Source: an uncultured Fibrobacter sp. (GTDB taxonomy: Bacteria; Fibrobacterota; Fibrobacteria; Fibrobacterales; Fibrobacteraceae). Taken from it: 51,986 nucleotides of DNA. Below the pieces are notes generated by a model. That model did no database searches. It was not told the DNA's origin and worked only from the letters and a program-made list of their open reading frames with translations. The stretch is from contig CALATK010000273.1 of NCBI GenBank assembly GCA_937891805.1, positions 1 to 51,986 of the forward strand. The letters are read 5' to 3'. The position numbers and the translations under genes were made by a program. This document shows, in pieces, positions 25,896 through 34,390 of the stretch (within the stretch, counting starts at the first letter, position 1; each line of letters opens with the position of its first letter).

Positions 25896-27563
25896 ATGCC
25901 AGCTTTTGATCCGAATGCGAAAAAGATGCTGATTTCGGGAAACGAGGCCATCTCGCTTTCCATGCGCCACTGCAACGTGCAGTTTGCCGCGGGCTACCCG
26001 GGCACCCCCTCTACCGAAATCCTTGAGGACTATTCTGAACTCGGCGGGTATGCCCAGTGGGCCCCGAACGAGAAGGTCGCCGCCGAAGTGGCCCTGGGTG
26101 CAGCCTTTGGCCATGCACGCAGCGTGGTCACCATGAAGATGGTGGGCCTCAACGTGGCAAGCGACGTGCTCTACACCGCGACCTACACGGGCGTGGATGG
26201 CGGCATGGTGTGGATTGTTGCTGATGACCCGGGCCAGGGCAGTTCCCAGAACGAACAGGATACCCGTAACCACGCGAAGGCTTCCGTTTGCCCGATGTTC
26301 GAGCCCAGCAACTCGCAGGAAGCCTACGACTTCTTCCGCATAGCCATGCAGACCAGCGAAAAGTTCAAGATTCCCGTCATTCTCCGCATGACGACCCGTG
26401 TGGACCACTCCAAGTCCATCGTCGTCCCGAAAGAAGAACTCCCGGCGATGGTGCCGAACTTCGAACGCAACATCGCCCAGCACGTGATGGTGCCCGGCTT
26501 CAGTAAGCCCGCGGGCCGCAAGCTCCGTGCCAAGATGGACGAGATGGAAGCCTGGAACGTGGCCGAAGGCCCGAACAAGGTGGAAATGCGCAGTGCCGAC
26601 ATGGGTATCATCACGAGCGGCATCAGCTACCACCATGTGCGTGAAGCTGCCCCGGAAGCAAGTATCCTCAAGCTCGGCATGACCTACCCGCTGCCGATGC
26701 AGCTCATCAAGGATTTTGCTGGTAAGTTCGAAGGCAAGCGCTTGCTCGTGATCGAAGAAAACGACCCGTGGCTCGCCGAGAACATCAAGGCCGCGGGCAT
26801 CCAGTGCGAAAGCAAGTACGACCCGATTTTCCGCTTCGGCGAACTGGACGTGAACCGCGTGCGCCGCATTATCGCTGGCGACAAGAATCCGGACCCGGTT
26901 CCGGTGAAGGGCAAGCCGCCTATGCTCTGCCCGGGCTGCCCGCACCGCAGCTCTTTCGCCGTCTTGAAGGAACTCGACTGCATCGTCTCCGGCGACATCG
27001 GCTGCTACACGCTCGCCGCTCTCCCGCCCATCAGTGCGATGGACTACATGATTGACATGGGTGCCGCTATCGGCATGGGTATTGGCCTCCGTAACGTGCT
27101 CCCGCGGGAACAGGCCAAGAAGGTCGTCTCCGTGATTGGCGACTCCACCTTCGTGCACAGCGGCATTACCGGCCTCGTGGAAGCGGGCTACAACCGCCCC
27201 GACACCGGCCACGTGGTTATCATTCTCGACAACAGCATCACCGCCATGACGGGCCAGCAGGAACACCCGGGTACGGGCCGCCATCTGGACCACAGCCCGG
27301 CCTACAAGCTGGATTACGGCGCCATCGCTAAGACCGCCGGTTTCGACAACGTCTACGAAGTGAACCAGGTCAAGGAACCCGAGGAATTCAAGCGCCTCGT
27401 CAAAGAAGCCCTCGAGAAGGACGAACTCACGCTCATCGTGGCGAAGAGCCCCTGCATTCTCGCCCTCAAGAGTATCCTCGCCTGGGACAAGGCCAACAAG
27501 GAAAAGGCGGAAAAGGCTCTCGCCGAGTCCGAAGCCGCCGCAAAGAAAAACGGCAATTTTTAG
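25896..27563 (+). CDS. iorA: Indolepyruvate:ferredoxin oxidoreductase alpha subunit lacking the ferredoxin domain
   Basis: A 555-residue protein that oxidatively decarboxylates aryl pyruvates to acyl-CoA with ferredoxin as electron partner. The N-terminal pyrimidine-binding domain starts LISGNEAISLS, with AAGYPGTPSTEI. The thiamine-diphosphate domain has LCPGCPHR, SGDIGCYTL and GDSTFVHSGITGL. Homologues usually end in a two-[4Fe-4S] ferredoxin domain with two CxxCxxC clusters. Here the protein ends in a charged, alanine/lysine-rich tail (about 520-555) without any such cysteines. AAAAGGAA precedes the ATG. iorB follows after 11 nt. Confidence 0.9.
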   Translation: MPAFDPNAKKMLISGNEAISLSMRHCNVQFAAGYPGTPSTEILEDYSELGGYAQWAPNEKVAAEVALGAAFGHARSVVTMKMVGLNVASDVLYTATYTGVDGGMVWIVADDPGQGSSQNEQDTRNHAKASVCPMFEPSNSQEAYDFFRIAMQTSEKFKIPVILRMTTRVDHSKSIVVPKEELPAMVPNFERNIAQHVMVPGFSKPAGRKLRAKMDEMEAWNVAEGPNKVEMRSADMGIITSGISYHHVREAAPEASILKLGMTYPLPMQLIKDFAGKFEGKRLLVIEENDPWLAENIKAAGIQCESKYDPIFRFGELDVNRVRRIIAGDKNPDPVPVKGKPPMLCPGCPHRSSFAVLKELDCIVSGDIGCYTLAALPPISAMDYMIDMGAAIGMGIGLRNVLPREQAKKVVSVIGDSTFVHSGITGLVEAGYNRPDTGHVVIILDNSITAMTGQQEHPGTGRHLDHSPAYKLDYGAIAKTAGFDNVYEVNQVKEPEEFKRLVKEALEKDELTLIVAKSPCILALKSILAWDKANKEKAEKALAESEAAAKKNGNF

Positions 27564-27574
27564 GAGAAATTTTT

Positions 27575-28048
27575 ATGAGCGTAGTTAACGTGAAATTTGC
27601 CGGCCTCGGTGGCACAGGCGTTATCAAGGCCAGCGATGTGATGGCGGAACTCGTGTTCGAACAGGGTTACGACGTGAAGAAGGCCGAAGTGCACGGCATG
27701 AGCCAGCGCGGCGGTTCCATTGCTTCTGACGTCCGCTTCGCGAAGGGCGAAGAGGTGCAGTCCCCGATGATCCCGACGGGCGAGGCCGACTACCTGGTGG
27801 TATTCGACGAGACGCAGGTCGTGGTGAACGAGGCTTTCCTCAAGCAGGGCGGCGTGCTCCTCACTCCGGCGGACATCGATGTCTCGAAGCTCGAGAACGT
27901 GAAGGCCCTGAACGTCGCGATGCTCGGCAAGCTCAGCAAGCATTTCGACTTCACCGTGGACCAGTGGACGGTCGCTTTGAACAAGCTCTTCGCCGAAAAG
28001 TTCCACGAGGGCAACAAGAAGGCCTTCATGCTCGGCCGCGAAGGGTAA
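27575..28048 (+). CDS. iorB: Indolepyruvate:ferredoxin oxidoreductase beta subunit
   Basis: A 157-residue gamma-domain protein of the 2-oxoacid oxidoreductases. The nucleotide/CoA-binding start VKFAGLGGTGVIKAS and the conserved VHGMSQRGGSIASDVR are visible. It is slightly shorter than the usual ~190 residues. It pairs with iorA just upstream and likely serves aromatic amino acid turnover or, run in reverse, synthesis from aryl acids. Confidence 0.9.
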   Translation: MSVVNVKFAGLGGTGVIKASDVMAELVFEQGYDVKKAEVHGMSQRGGSIASDVRFAKGEEVQSPMIPTGEADYLVVFDETQVVVNEAFLKQGGVLLTPADIDVSKLENVKALNVAMLGKLSKHFDFTVDQWTVALNKLFAEKFHEGNKKAFMLGREG

Positions 28049-28057
28049 TTGCCAGCT

Positions 28058-28095
28058 GTCATCCTGGAGGGTTCGCAGAACCCGATAGGATCCAG
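28058..28095 (+). repeat. Nested-hairpin repeat, copy 2
   Basis: Begins GTCATCCTGGAG. The outer stem is ATCCT (28061-28065) with AGGAT (28087-28091). The inner stem is GGGTTC/GAACCC around GCA (28069-28083). It lies between iorB and its terminator, the same placement as copies 1 and 3, but with a different inner-stem sequence. Confidence 0.75.
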
Positions 28096-28118
28096 TAAAA
28101 ACCTTGTATTACGATGTC

Positions 28119-28148
28119 ACCCCGGCCACGGTGTCGGGGTCATTTTTC
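28119..28148 (+). terminator. Intrinsic terminator after iorB
   Basis: The stem ACCCCG/CGGGGT (28119-28124 with 28135-28140), extendable by two pairs, is followed by CATTTTTCT. Confidence 0.75.
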
Positions 28149-28186
28149 TAGCTTGGTTTCTATTATATCGTTGAAGACGGTTCCGT

Positions 28187-30295
28187 ATGAAGTTGTTGGG
28201 TTGCATTTTCAAGAAATTGGGAGGCGCTTTCGCCCCCTTTCAGAAACTTGTCCTGATATCCCTGGCGGTGTGGGTGGTCCACATCGTCTTGCGGGTCCTG
28301 TTGTTGTTCCGCAGCAACCCCTACGGATTCCCCTTCGTAAGTAAGCCGGACTGGTTCATCTTCCATGCGGTCTGTATCGACTTCATGTGGATTGTGAATG
28401 CTCTGGTGGTGTTTGTTGCCTTGGGAGCGTTGGTCGCACTTCTCGTCTCCAAAATCAAACCGGACTTGAAACCCGTAGTTGGTCAGAAAGTTGCGAAAGT
28501 CACCGCTGTTCTTTATGCCGTATTCCACAGCGCAATCTTGCTGCTCACCCTTCTGGACAACGAGACCCAGCGTTTTTTGGGCGGGCACTTGACCTTCGGG
28601 CTGGTGGATACCTACAAGGACACTTCGTCCATCATCGTGTTCTACGACTACGTGGCCAACGATTTGTCGGTGCCTTACCTGCAGTTCGTGGTGCTCCTGC
28701 TGATGTTGCCTGCGGCTTACGGCCTGTACCGCCTGTTCTGCAAGTGGTATCGCCCTCGCACTGTCGGCACAGACAGTTCCTGCGAAAGCCACTTCTACGT
28801 GAAAAAGTCCGTCATCGCCATGCTGGTGTTCTACGTCGCCTCTTACCTGTTCGTTTACTTTATCTGGACAGGCAACGCCCGCATGACAAAGCTCCGTCCG
28901 GTGGTGTCGCTGATTTATCGGGACCTGTTCGAATCCAAGACGGCACAGGGACTTTCCGAAGCGGACCTGTCCACCTACCGCATGGCTTACCAGAACCTTT
29001 GGCAAAAGGTGGAAGGGGATTCCCTTTGGCAGTTTGTGGATAGCGACGCAGGCAACCACCTGCCCCTTTACCGCGAACCGACCCAGTCCCTGCTCCAGAG
29101 CGAAAAACTGGCAGCCCAGCGGGAAATGCGGCCCAATTTCATTTTGGTGTTGATGGAATCCCAGCGGGGCTTCAACACGGGCTACATGAACCCGCAAATC
29201 CAGCCGTCGCCTACGCCCTTTATGGATTCCCTAGCGGCGCATTCCCACGTGTGGATGCGCATGCATACCAGCGGCGTGCCCACTACCGGCGGCGTACTCT
29301 CTACCCATATCGGCATCCCGCATCATTCCCGCCTGGCACAGGCCACCGACCTTGCCCACGTGACGCTCCCCAGCTTTGTCTCCGTATTGACCGAAAACGG
29401 TTACAGCACCCACTACATGTCCGCCGCCGACCCCGCTTGGGACAATCTGGGCGTCTGGATGTCCAAGTGGTACACGCAGCAGCATTACAACCGCGAGCGT
29501 GAAGACGACTCCACCTTCATGGACAACGCTATCGAATATGTGCGTGACACGTTGGCCAAGAGCGGAAAGCCCTTCTTGGCCACTCTCATGACCCGCTCCA
29601 ACCATTACCCCTTCAACTTTGCGGCGGGCATGACCGACGAAGAAAAGAACCGCCCTCTGCAGGAGCGCATCAATGTGACCATGGGCTATGCCGACCGGCA
29701 ACTGGCCCGGTTCATCCGTGCGGTAGAAAACGAGGAATGGTACAAGAATACCTACGTGATTGTCATGGCGGACCACGGATTCCCTCTGGGCGAAAACGGC
29801 GTTTCTACCATGAACGGCGGCGGTTTTTCCAACGTGAGCTGGATTCCCTTCATGATTCACGGCGAAGGCTTGGACGCTACCCGCGATACCACCACGGCGG
29901 CCCAAATCGACATCGCCCCTACGGTGCTTGAACTGGCGGGCTTTGCCGTACCCAACATATTCATGGGCCATAATTTGCTGAGAGGCGGCACCGTTCATAC
30001 CATCTCTAGTGATACTGCTCAGGCCAACATTGACGGCACGGTTCAATTGGGCCTTTCCCTGGGGGCTTACTCCGGTTACTCCGCCATCGGTCTCGAAGGC
30101 TACCGCTTTGTGGCCAAGTACCCCTCCTTCGACGAAACCTACCTCTTCGCCGACAGCGACACCCGCCAGGAACACGAACTCCTTGCAGGCGGTTCCGCCC
30201 CTTCGGACGGTGTACAAAAAGAGGGCGCCTACCTGAAGGCCACCCTCGATACTCTGATCAAGATTTCGGACTACAGCCTTGAAAAGGGACTGTAG
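28187..30295 (+). CDS. LtaS-type membrane phosphoglycerol transferase / sulfatase-fold protein
   Basis: A 702-residue protein. Five hydrophobic segments occupy residues ~20-240, and an alkaline-phosphatase/sulfatase-fold domain follows from ~320. Metal-site residues are visible in LVLMESQRG (Glu324), near the candidate threonine nucleophile in SGVPTTGG (Thr366/367), and in MADHGFPLGENG (Asp529, His530). This matches the layout of lipoteichoic acid synthase and of MdoB-like enzymes. In a Gram-negative-type cell it may add phosphoglycerol (or a similar group) to a periplasmic or surface glycan. The gene stands alone between iorB and the cellulase island. Confidence 0.82.
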   Translation: MKLLGCIFKKLGGAFAPFQKLVLISLAVWVVHIVLRVLLLFRSNPYGFPFVSKPDWFIFHAVCIDFMWIVNALVVFVALGALVALLVSKIKPDLKPVVGQKVAKVTAVLYAVFHSAILLLTLLDNETQRFLGGHLTFGLVDTYKDTSSIIVFYDYVANDLSVPYLQFVVLLLMLPAAYGLYRLFCKWYRPRTVGTDSSCESHFYVKKSVIAMLVFYVASYLFVYFIWTGNARMTKLRPVVSLIYRDLFESKTAQGLSEADLSTYRMAYQNLWQKVEGDSLWQFVDSDAGNHLPLYREPTQSLLQSEKLAAQREMRPNFILVLMESQRGFNTGYMNPQIQPSPTPFMDSLAAHSHVWMRMHTSGVPTTGGVLSTHIGIPHHSRLAQATDLAHVTLPSFVSVLTENGYSTHYMSAADPAWDNLGVWMSKWYTQQHYNREREDDSTFMDNAIEYVRDTLAKSGKPFLATLMTRSNHYPFNFAAGMTDEEKNRPLQERINVTMGYADRQLARFIRAVENEEWYKNTYVIVMADHGFPLGENGVSTMNGGGFSNVSWIPFMIHGEGLDATRDTTTAAQIDIAPTVLELAGFAVPNIFMGHNLLRGGTVHTISSDTAQANIDGTVQLGLSLGAYSGYSAIGLEGYRFVAKYPSFDETYLFADSDTRQEHELLAGGSAPSDGVQKEGAYLKATLDTLIKISDYSLEKGL

Positions 30296-30321
30296 TGTGA
30301 TAATCGTCACGATTCGTTCCG

Positions 30322-30333
30322 TTTGTTAACAAA
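30322..30333. promoter_or_regulatory. Palindrome TTTGTTAACAAA upstream of a GH5 gene
   Basis: A perfect 12-bp palindrome in the 160-bp AT-rich region before the cellulase gene at 30455. It could be an operator, but no promoter is clear enough to position it. Confidence 0.35.
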
Positions 30334-30454
30334 ACTAAACTTTTGTTTTCCATACGAACCGATTTTTTTACATACAATTGCTGAAAAAAGGCTAATAAAA
30401 GATTATTTTATGGGTTGAAGTTAAGAGGGGCATTTTGTGCCCTGGGAGATTTTT

Positions 30455-32656
30455 ATGTCTATAAAAACCAAAGTATTCGGTTTAGTGGTGCTGGCATCTG
30501 CTATGGCTTTTGCTGGCCCCGTAAGCCATTTTGGCAGGTTGGTGGCTTGCGGCAAGAACATATGCGGTGAAAAGACTGGTACAAGTACGCCTATACAGGT
30601 TAAAGGTCCTAGTTTGTATTGGTCAACGGGTTCGCCTTCGGCAATGTATTCTCCAATAGCGGTAGATTGGTTCGTTACCAACTTCAATATTGGTGTCATT
30701 CGTATTCCTATGGCGATTAAGTACTATAGGGAGAACCAGGAACCTATTTCAGTGACAGATGGCAACCCGGATCCGGTGAGCAGCTTCGGTTATTTGTCTA
30801 AGGATGCTGGAACGGCAGGTGCAAATAAGGCTGCCCAGAAATCGCTTATCAAATCCATTGTGGATCAGGCGATTGTAGACGATATCTATGTCATTGTAGA
30901 CTGGCATTCCCATAATGCTCAGAATGAGACCTCCGATGCCGCAAATTTCTTCAAAGAAATGGCGACGGAATACAAGGATGTCCCCAACCTCATTTGGGAA
31001 ATATACAACGAACCCGTTTCTGCGAGTGCCGATCAGATTCATAGCTATGCACAGCAGGTGACAGCGGCCATTCGTGGCACGGGCAACAAGAATCTTGTGA
31101 TAGTGGGTTCCAGTTTTTATTCCTCCCAGCCCAATAACCAAGCTGCGAAAGGCCTGCACAATACCTACGAAAACATAGCATATACGTTGCATTTTTATGC
31201 TGCCGCAAATCATGGTGGCTATAAAAGCAACTTGCCAAGCAATGCTCCCACTTTTATCACGGAATGGGGCGCAACAGAAGCCAGTGGCGATGGCAATGTT
31301 AGCAATTCCTCGGATTGGATTAGTTGGATGAATTCCAACAAACTGAGCGGTTGTATGTGGTTTGCTGGGAACTCCTCAGAAAAATCGGCAATGTTTCCTG
31401 CTTCTGCCAACCCCACAAATCTAGACAACTACAAGAGCAACTTTAATGGAACGAGCACGACAGCAGGTGTCTTTAATTCCTTCATGAGCTCCGGTTGGAC
31501 TACTTTTGTTCCCAGCTCGCATCCTTTTGGAAAGACTATCGAGTACTCTTTGGCCGAAGGCAAGAGTGCGACGCTTTCATCAGAATTGGGAATCAGGGGT
31601 ACGATTACGGGTGTAGAAACGGCTTACGGAAAGGCTACTTTCACGGGGAACTCCATCACGTATCAGTCTCCGGATTTTGGCTCTCCTGAGCGCATCGATT
31701 TGATATATAAAGTAAAAAGTGGTGATGTTGAAATTCAAGAAAAAATTCTTATTAAGATTACCAACCGAAAGCCCATTGTGAAGGACACTGTTCTTTCTGT
31801 AAGTCATAAGACTGTAACTAAGTTGACTCTCTTGAAGTTGGGAGTTTCAAATCCTGGTTCAGGTGGTACCAACGCCTTGAAGCTTGAAAGTGCCACGGCG
31901 TCTGCTGGAACTGTTAGTATTTCTGGGGACACTCTTATTTATCAACCTGCAGGCCCGGGACAGGCCTTTGTGGAGTATAAGGTTTCCAATGTCAACGGAA
32001 CATCTGCTGCGTTGTTGACCCTGAATTGCGAGAACCAGGCTCCTACAATATACGCAAGTACAAATATGACGATTGAAAATACGGCTCAGGCTGTTCTCAG
32101 CATGCATCGCGTACGTGGAAAAGATGCCGATGGGGATTCCATTTGGTTTAAGGCTTATACTAAGGGTCAGTTCCCGGGAACCTTGACATTGAATGCTACA
32201 GGTGACACCTTGATTTATACGCCCGAACCTAATCGAATAGGAACCGTTACGGTGTTGGCCGTTATTACGGATGGTACGTACGATTCCAAAATTGGAACGG
32301 TGACCATAAAGGTGACTGGTTCTGGTGCAAGTTTTGACGGCACAATACCGGTACCCACGGACATTGAAGGTTATGTCGCTCCAGAAGGAATCGTAGTTTC
32401 TGAATCTAGGAAGGTTAAAGCGGCCGACTTTTCGATAAAAAATAGTCAGGTCATGATGTCTTTGCCTCAAACTTCCAAGATTTCACTGGAAATCTTCAAT
32501 ACTAAAGGACGTAAGGTTGGGACTGTGTTTAGTGGGACACTATCAGCAGGATCGCATGTTTTGAACATGGATAGAGGTAATTTGCCCAAGGGTGTTTATG
32601 TCATCAGGGCTCGTTACGGAAGTCAGGTGAAATCGGTTCGATTTATCAATCGGTAA
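30455..32656 (+). CDS. GH5 endoglucanase with tandem Ig-like domains and sorting domain
   Basis: A 733-residue secreted enzyme that cleaves beta-1,4-glucan. A signal peptide (residues 1-20, ending AFA) is followed by a GH5 catalytic domain to about residue 330, resembling subfamily 2. The acid/base is Glu186 in EIYNEP and the nucleophile Glu270 in FITEWG. Three Ig-like modules follow, each with a Gly-x-Thr/Ser-x-x-Tyr-Gln/Thr-Pro strand. The last ~75 residues (from ISLEIFNTKGRK, with LPKGVYVIRAR, to VRFINR) form a type-IX-like C-terminal sorting domain. The start at 30455 has GGGAG upstream, and the longer GTG frame (30437) would spoil the signal peptide. Confidence 0.92.
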   Translation: MSIKTKVFGLVVLASAMAFAGPVSHFGRLVACGKNICGEKTGTSTPIQVKGPSLYWSTGSPSAMYSPIAVDWFVTNFNIGVIRIPMAIKYYRENQEPISVTDGNPDPVSSFGYLSKDAGTAGANKAAQKSLIKSIVDQAIVDDIYVIVDWHSHNAQNETSDAANFFKEMATEYKDVPNLIWEIYNEPVSASADQIHSYAQQVTAAIRGTGNKNLVIVGSSFYSSQPNNQAAKGLHNTYENIAYTLHFYAAANHGGYKSNLPSNAPTFITEWGATEASGDGNVSNSSDWISWMNSNKLSGCMWFAGNSSEKSAMFPASANPTNLDNYKSNFNGTSTTAGVFNSFMSSGWTTFVPSSHPFGKTIEYSLAEGKSATLSSELGIRGTITGVETAYGKATFTGNSITYQSPDFGSPERIDLIYKVKSGDVEIQEKILIKITNRKPIVKDTVLSVSHKTVTKLTLLKLGVSNPGSGGTNALKLESATASAGTVSISGDTLIYQPAGPGQAFVEYKVSNVNGTSAALLTLNCENQAPTIYASTNMTIENTAQAVLSMHRVRGKDADGDSIWFKAYTKGQFPGTLTLNATGDTLIYTPEPNRIGTVTVLAVITDGTYDSKIGTVTIKVTGSGASFDGTIPVPTDIEGYVAPEGIVVSESRKVKAADFSIKNSQVMMSLPQTSKISLEIFNTKGRKVGTVFSGTLSAGSHVLNMDRGNLPKGVYVIRARYGSQVKSVRFINR

Positions 32657-32680
32657 TCCTCTAGGTGAAATTGAATAGTG

Positions 32681-32708
32681 AAGGCTTCTCTGCGAGAAGC
32701 CTTCTTTA
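32681..32708 (+). terminator. Intrinsic terminator after GH5 gene
   Basis: A perfect 10-bp stem (32681-32690 with 32694-32703) and TGC loop are followed by a weak CTTTATATT tract. Confidence 0.75.
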
Positions 32709-32807
32709 TATTATGTTTTCGGCATGTTTCGCAATGAGGCAATGTATGTTTTTTGCTTGATGGGCAATCCCATTATGTTTGGTTAATCACTTGGCATGCC
32801 GTCATTT

Positions 32808-32845
32808 AAAAAAGGGAGGCCTGATATTCAGGCCTCCCTTTTTTT
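32808..32845. terminator. Bidirectional terminator with 11-bp GC stem
   Basis: GGGAGGCCTGA (32814-32824) pairs with 32828-32838, flanked by six A on the left and seven T on the right. It can stop transcription from both strands, and it lies 20 nt beyond the end of the minus-strand GH5 gene. Confidence 0.9.
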
Positions 32846-32865
32846 GAGTAAGCAGCGTAAGAGGC

Positions 32866-34230
32866 TTACCCCTCAGATGATGTATCTTCAGTTTTTTCTT
32901 CGGAGTCTTCCGTTTTCTCTTCGGTTCCACTATCGGTTGTTTCTTCTGTCTTGGTTTCTTCTACGACCTTGTCTGGGATAATAATCTTTGCAAGTCCTGT
33001 GGTGTCCGCGCCCAAGGCTGCGACCACGGGTACTTCCCAAATGCCTGTGCTTTTCTTATAGACTTCAAATCCCCCGACGGACGTAAATGCCCAATATTGC
33101 CAACTCATATTCATGGAATCGGCGGCAGCTACGACATACTTGGTCCAAAGGGCCTTTGAAGCGACGTTGTTGCAGGTGGATACACCGAATTCACCGATAG
33201 TTATGGGAATTCCCTCGGGGTTCACGGCAGGGAACCTGTCGTTGGCGAATTGCCGCATGTTCGCGAAATCGCTGGTTATTTTTTCTTTGTTGGCGCGAGT
33301 ATCTTCCCAAATGACCGGGTTGGAAACGTCACATTTAGAATTGTGTCCTTGGTGCGTGAAACTCTGGGGTTCATAGTAATGGATGTCAATGATGATGTTT
33401 CCGTCTTCAGGAAGCTCTAGCTTTTTTATTCCGTTAATGCCACCCCACGGGTAGGTGTTGTAGACAAGAGTTCTACCGGGGTTGGTGGCGCGGATAATGG
33501 GGTAGGTCCTTTTGATCATCTCGTTGTGGATTTCCGCCGATACCCCGTATACGGGCTCGTTAAACAATTCGAACAGGAGGAAATCGTTGTCGTAATCCTT
33601 GAACTCCCTAGAAATTTGGGCCCAGATTGAATCTACTCGGGCAAGGTTTTTTTCAAGGTTTTCGGAGTTGACGCTACCACTGGAATTATTGCAGCTGCTC
33701 TTCCTCTGATTGTAGGTCTTGCTATTGCAGGCTTCGTCAGTATAGACCAGGTCGTAAATGAAGGAGTCGTGGTGATGCATATTCATCATAACTCGCATTT
33801 TGTTGTCCTTGAAAAAGCCAAGGACCTCTTTGATGCGAGCGATATAGCTTGGTTCTATAGTGTACGGGGGTTCTTTGGATGTCGCCTCGTCCCAGCGCAC
33901 TGGCAAACGCGCGGTCTGGAAGCCCATTTTGGCTACGTAGTCCACTTGGGCTTTTTCTACGGGACCAGCTCCCCAGCAGGTCTCGCAGGTGGCATCGAAC
34001 GTGTTGCCAAAGTTGATACCTTTGCCAAGTTTTTTGTTCATGGCAACAGCCTTGGAGTAATCTATAGGCTTGACCACGGGTACCGGTTCGGCACTCGAAG
34101 ACTCAACGCTGCTAGATGAATCGCCCTTTTGGGGTCCGATGATGTTGCCGTTGGAATCGGAGTCTCCGCACCCTGTGAAGATGCCGGCTAAACCGAAGAA
34201 GAATGTAAAATAAAGGACATGTTTGTTCAT
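32866..34230 (-). CDS. GH5 endoglucanase, lipoprotein
   Basis: A 454-residue enzyme with a lipoprotein signal peptide (lipobox IFTGC, residues ~17-21) and a short Ser-rich linker with SSSS. A GH5 domain then starts at KKLGKGINFGNTFDA, resembling subfamily 4. The acid/base is Glu225 in FELFNEP and the nucleophile Glu347 in ITIGEFG. A C-terminal acidic Thr/Glu-rich tail covers the last ~35 residues. The ATG at 34230 is chosen over an upstream GTG-type frame start at 34275 because the signal peptide begins there. It diverges from the outer-membrane operon. By lipidation it should be anchored at the cell surface or periplasm face. Confidence 0.9.
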   Translation of the reverse strand: MNKHVLYFTFFFGLAGIFTGCGDSDSNGNIIGPQKGDSSSSVESSSAEPVPVVKPIDYSKAVAMNKKLGKGINFGNTFDATCETCWGAGPVEKAQVDYVAKMGFQTARLPVRWDEATSKEPPYTIEPSYIARIKEVLGFFKDNKMRVMMNMHHHDSFIYDLVYTDEACNSKTYNQRKSSCNNSSGSVNSENLEKNLARVDSIWAQISREFKDYDNDFLLFELFNEPVYGVSAEIHNEMIKRTYPIIRATNPGRTLVYNTYPWGGINGIKKLELPEDGNIIIDIHYYEPQSFTHQGHNSKCDVSNPVIWEDTRANKEKITSDFANMRQFANDRFPAVNPEGIPITIGEFGVSTCNNVASKALWTKYVVAAADSMNMSWQYWAFTSVGGFEVYKKSTGIWEVPVVAALGADTTGLAKIIIPDKVVEETKTEETTDSGTEEKTEDSEEKTEDTSSEG

Positions 34231-34275
34231 AGTATGAAAATAGATAAAAATGGGAAAAACGTGAAAAACGGACAA

Positions 34276-34281
34276 AATATA
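34276..34281 (-). promoter_or_regulatory. Candidate -10 TATATT of the lipoprotein GH5 gene
   Basis: On the minus strand TATATT precedes the GH5 ATG by 45 nt. It lies next to the inverted repeat GTGT-TT-ACAC (34283-34292). Confidence 0.35.
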
Positions 34282-34342
34282 TGTGTTTACACTTGTATAA
34301 GGGATAATTTTAAAAAAAAAGAGATTTTTTTGAAAAAAGAGG

Positions 34343-34348
34343 TATATT
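34343..34348 (+). promoter_or_regulatory. Candidate -10 TATATT of the outer-membrane operon
   Basis: TATATTTAGG, identical over ten bases to the site before the polysaccharide block. A run of A and T lies upstream, with no clear -35. The transcription start would fall on the palindrome at 34355. Confidence 0.4.
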
Positions 34349-34354
34349 TAGGTT

Positions 34355-34364
34355 CGGTATACCG
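34355..34364. promoter_or_regulatory. Palindrome CGGTATACCG at the predicted transcription start
   Basis: A perfect 10-bp palindrome placed 7 nt after the candidate -10 and 27 nt before the operon's first ATG. Position suits a repressor site. Confidence 0.4.
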
Positions 34365-34390
34365 ACTTTTTGTTTCAAATTGGAGTTTCT

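Noticed and set aside
25773..27293. 506-codon minus-strand open frame
   Set aside because: Antisense to iorA. The His/Val-rich product has no domain character.
29231..30310. 359-codon minus-strand open frame
   Set aside because: Antisense to the LtaS-type gene. No ribosome site and no recognisable product.
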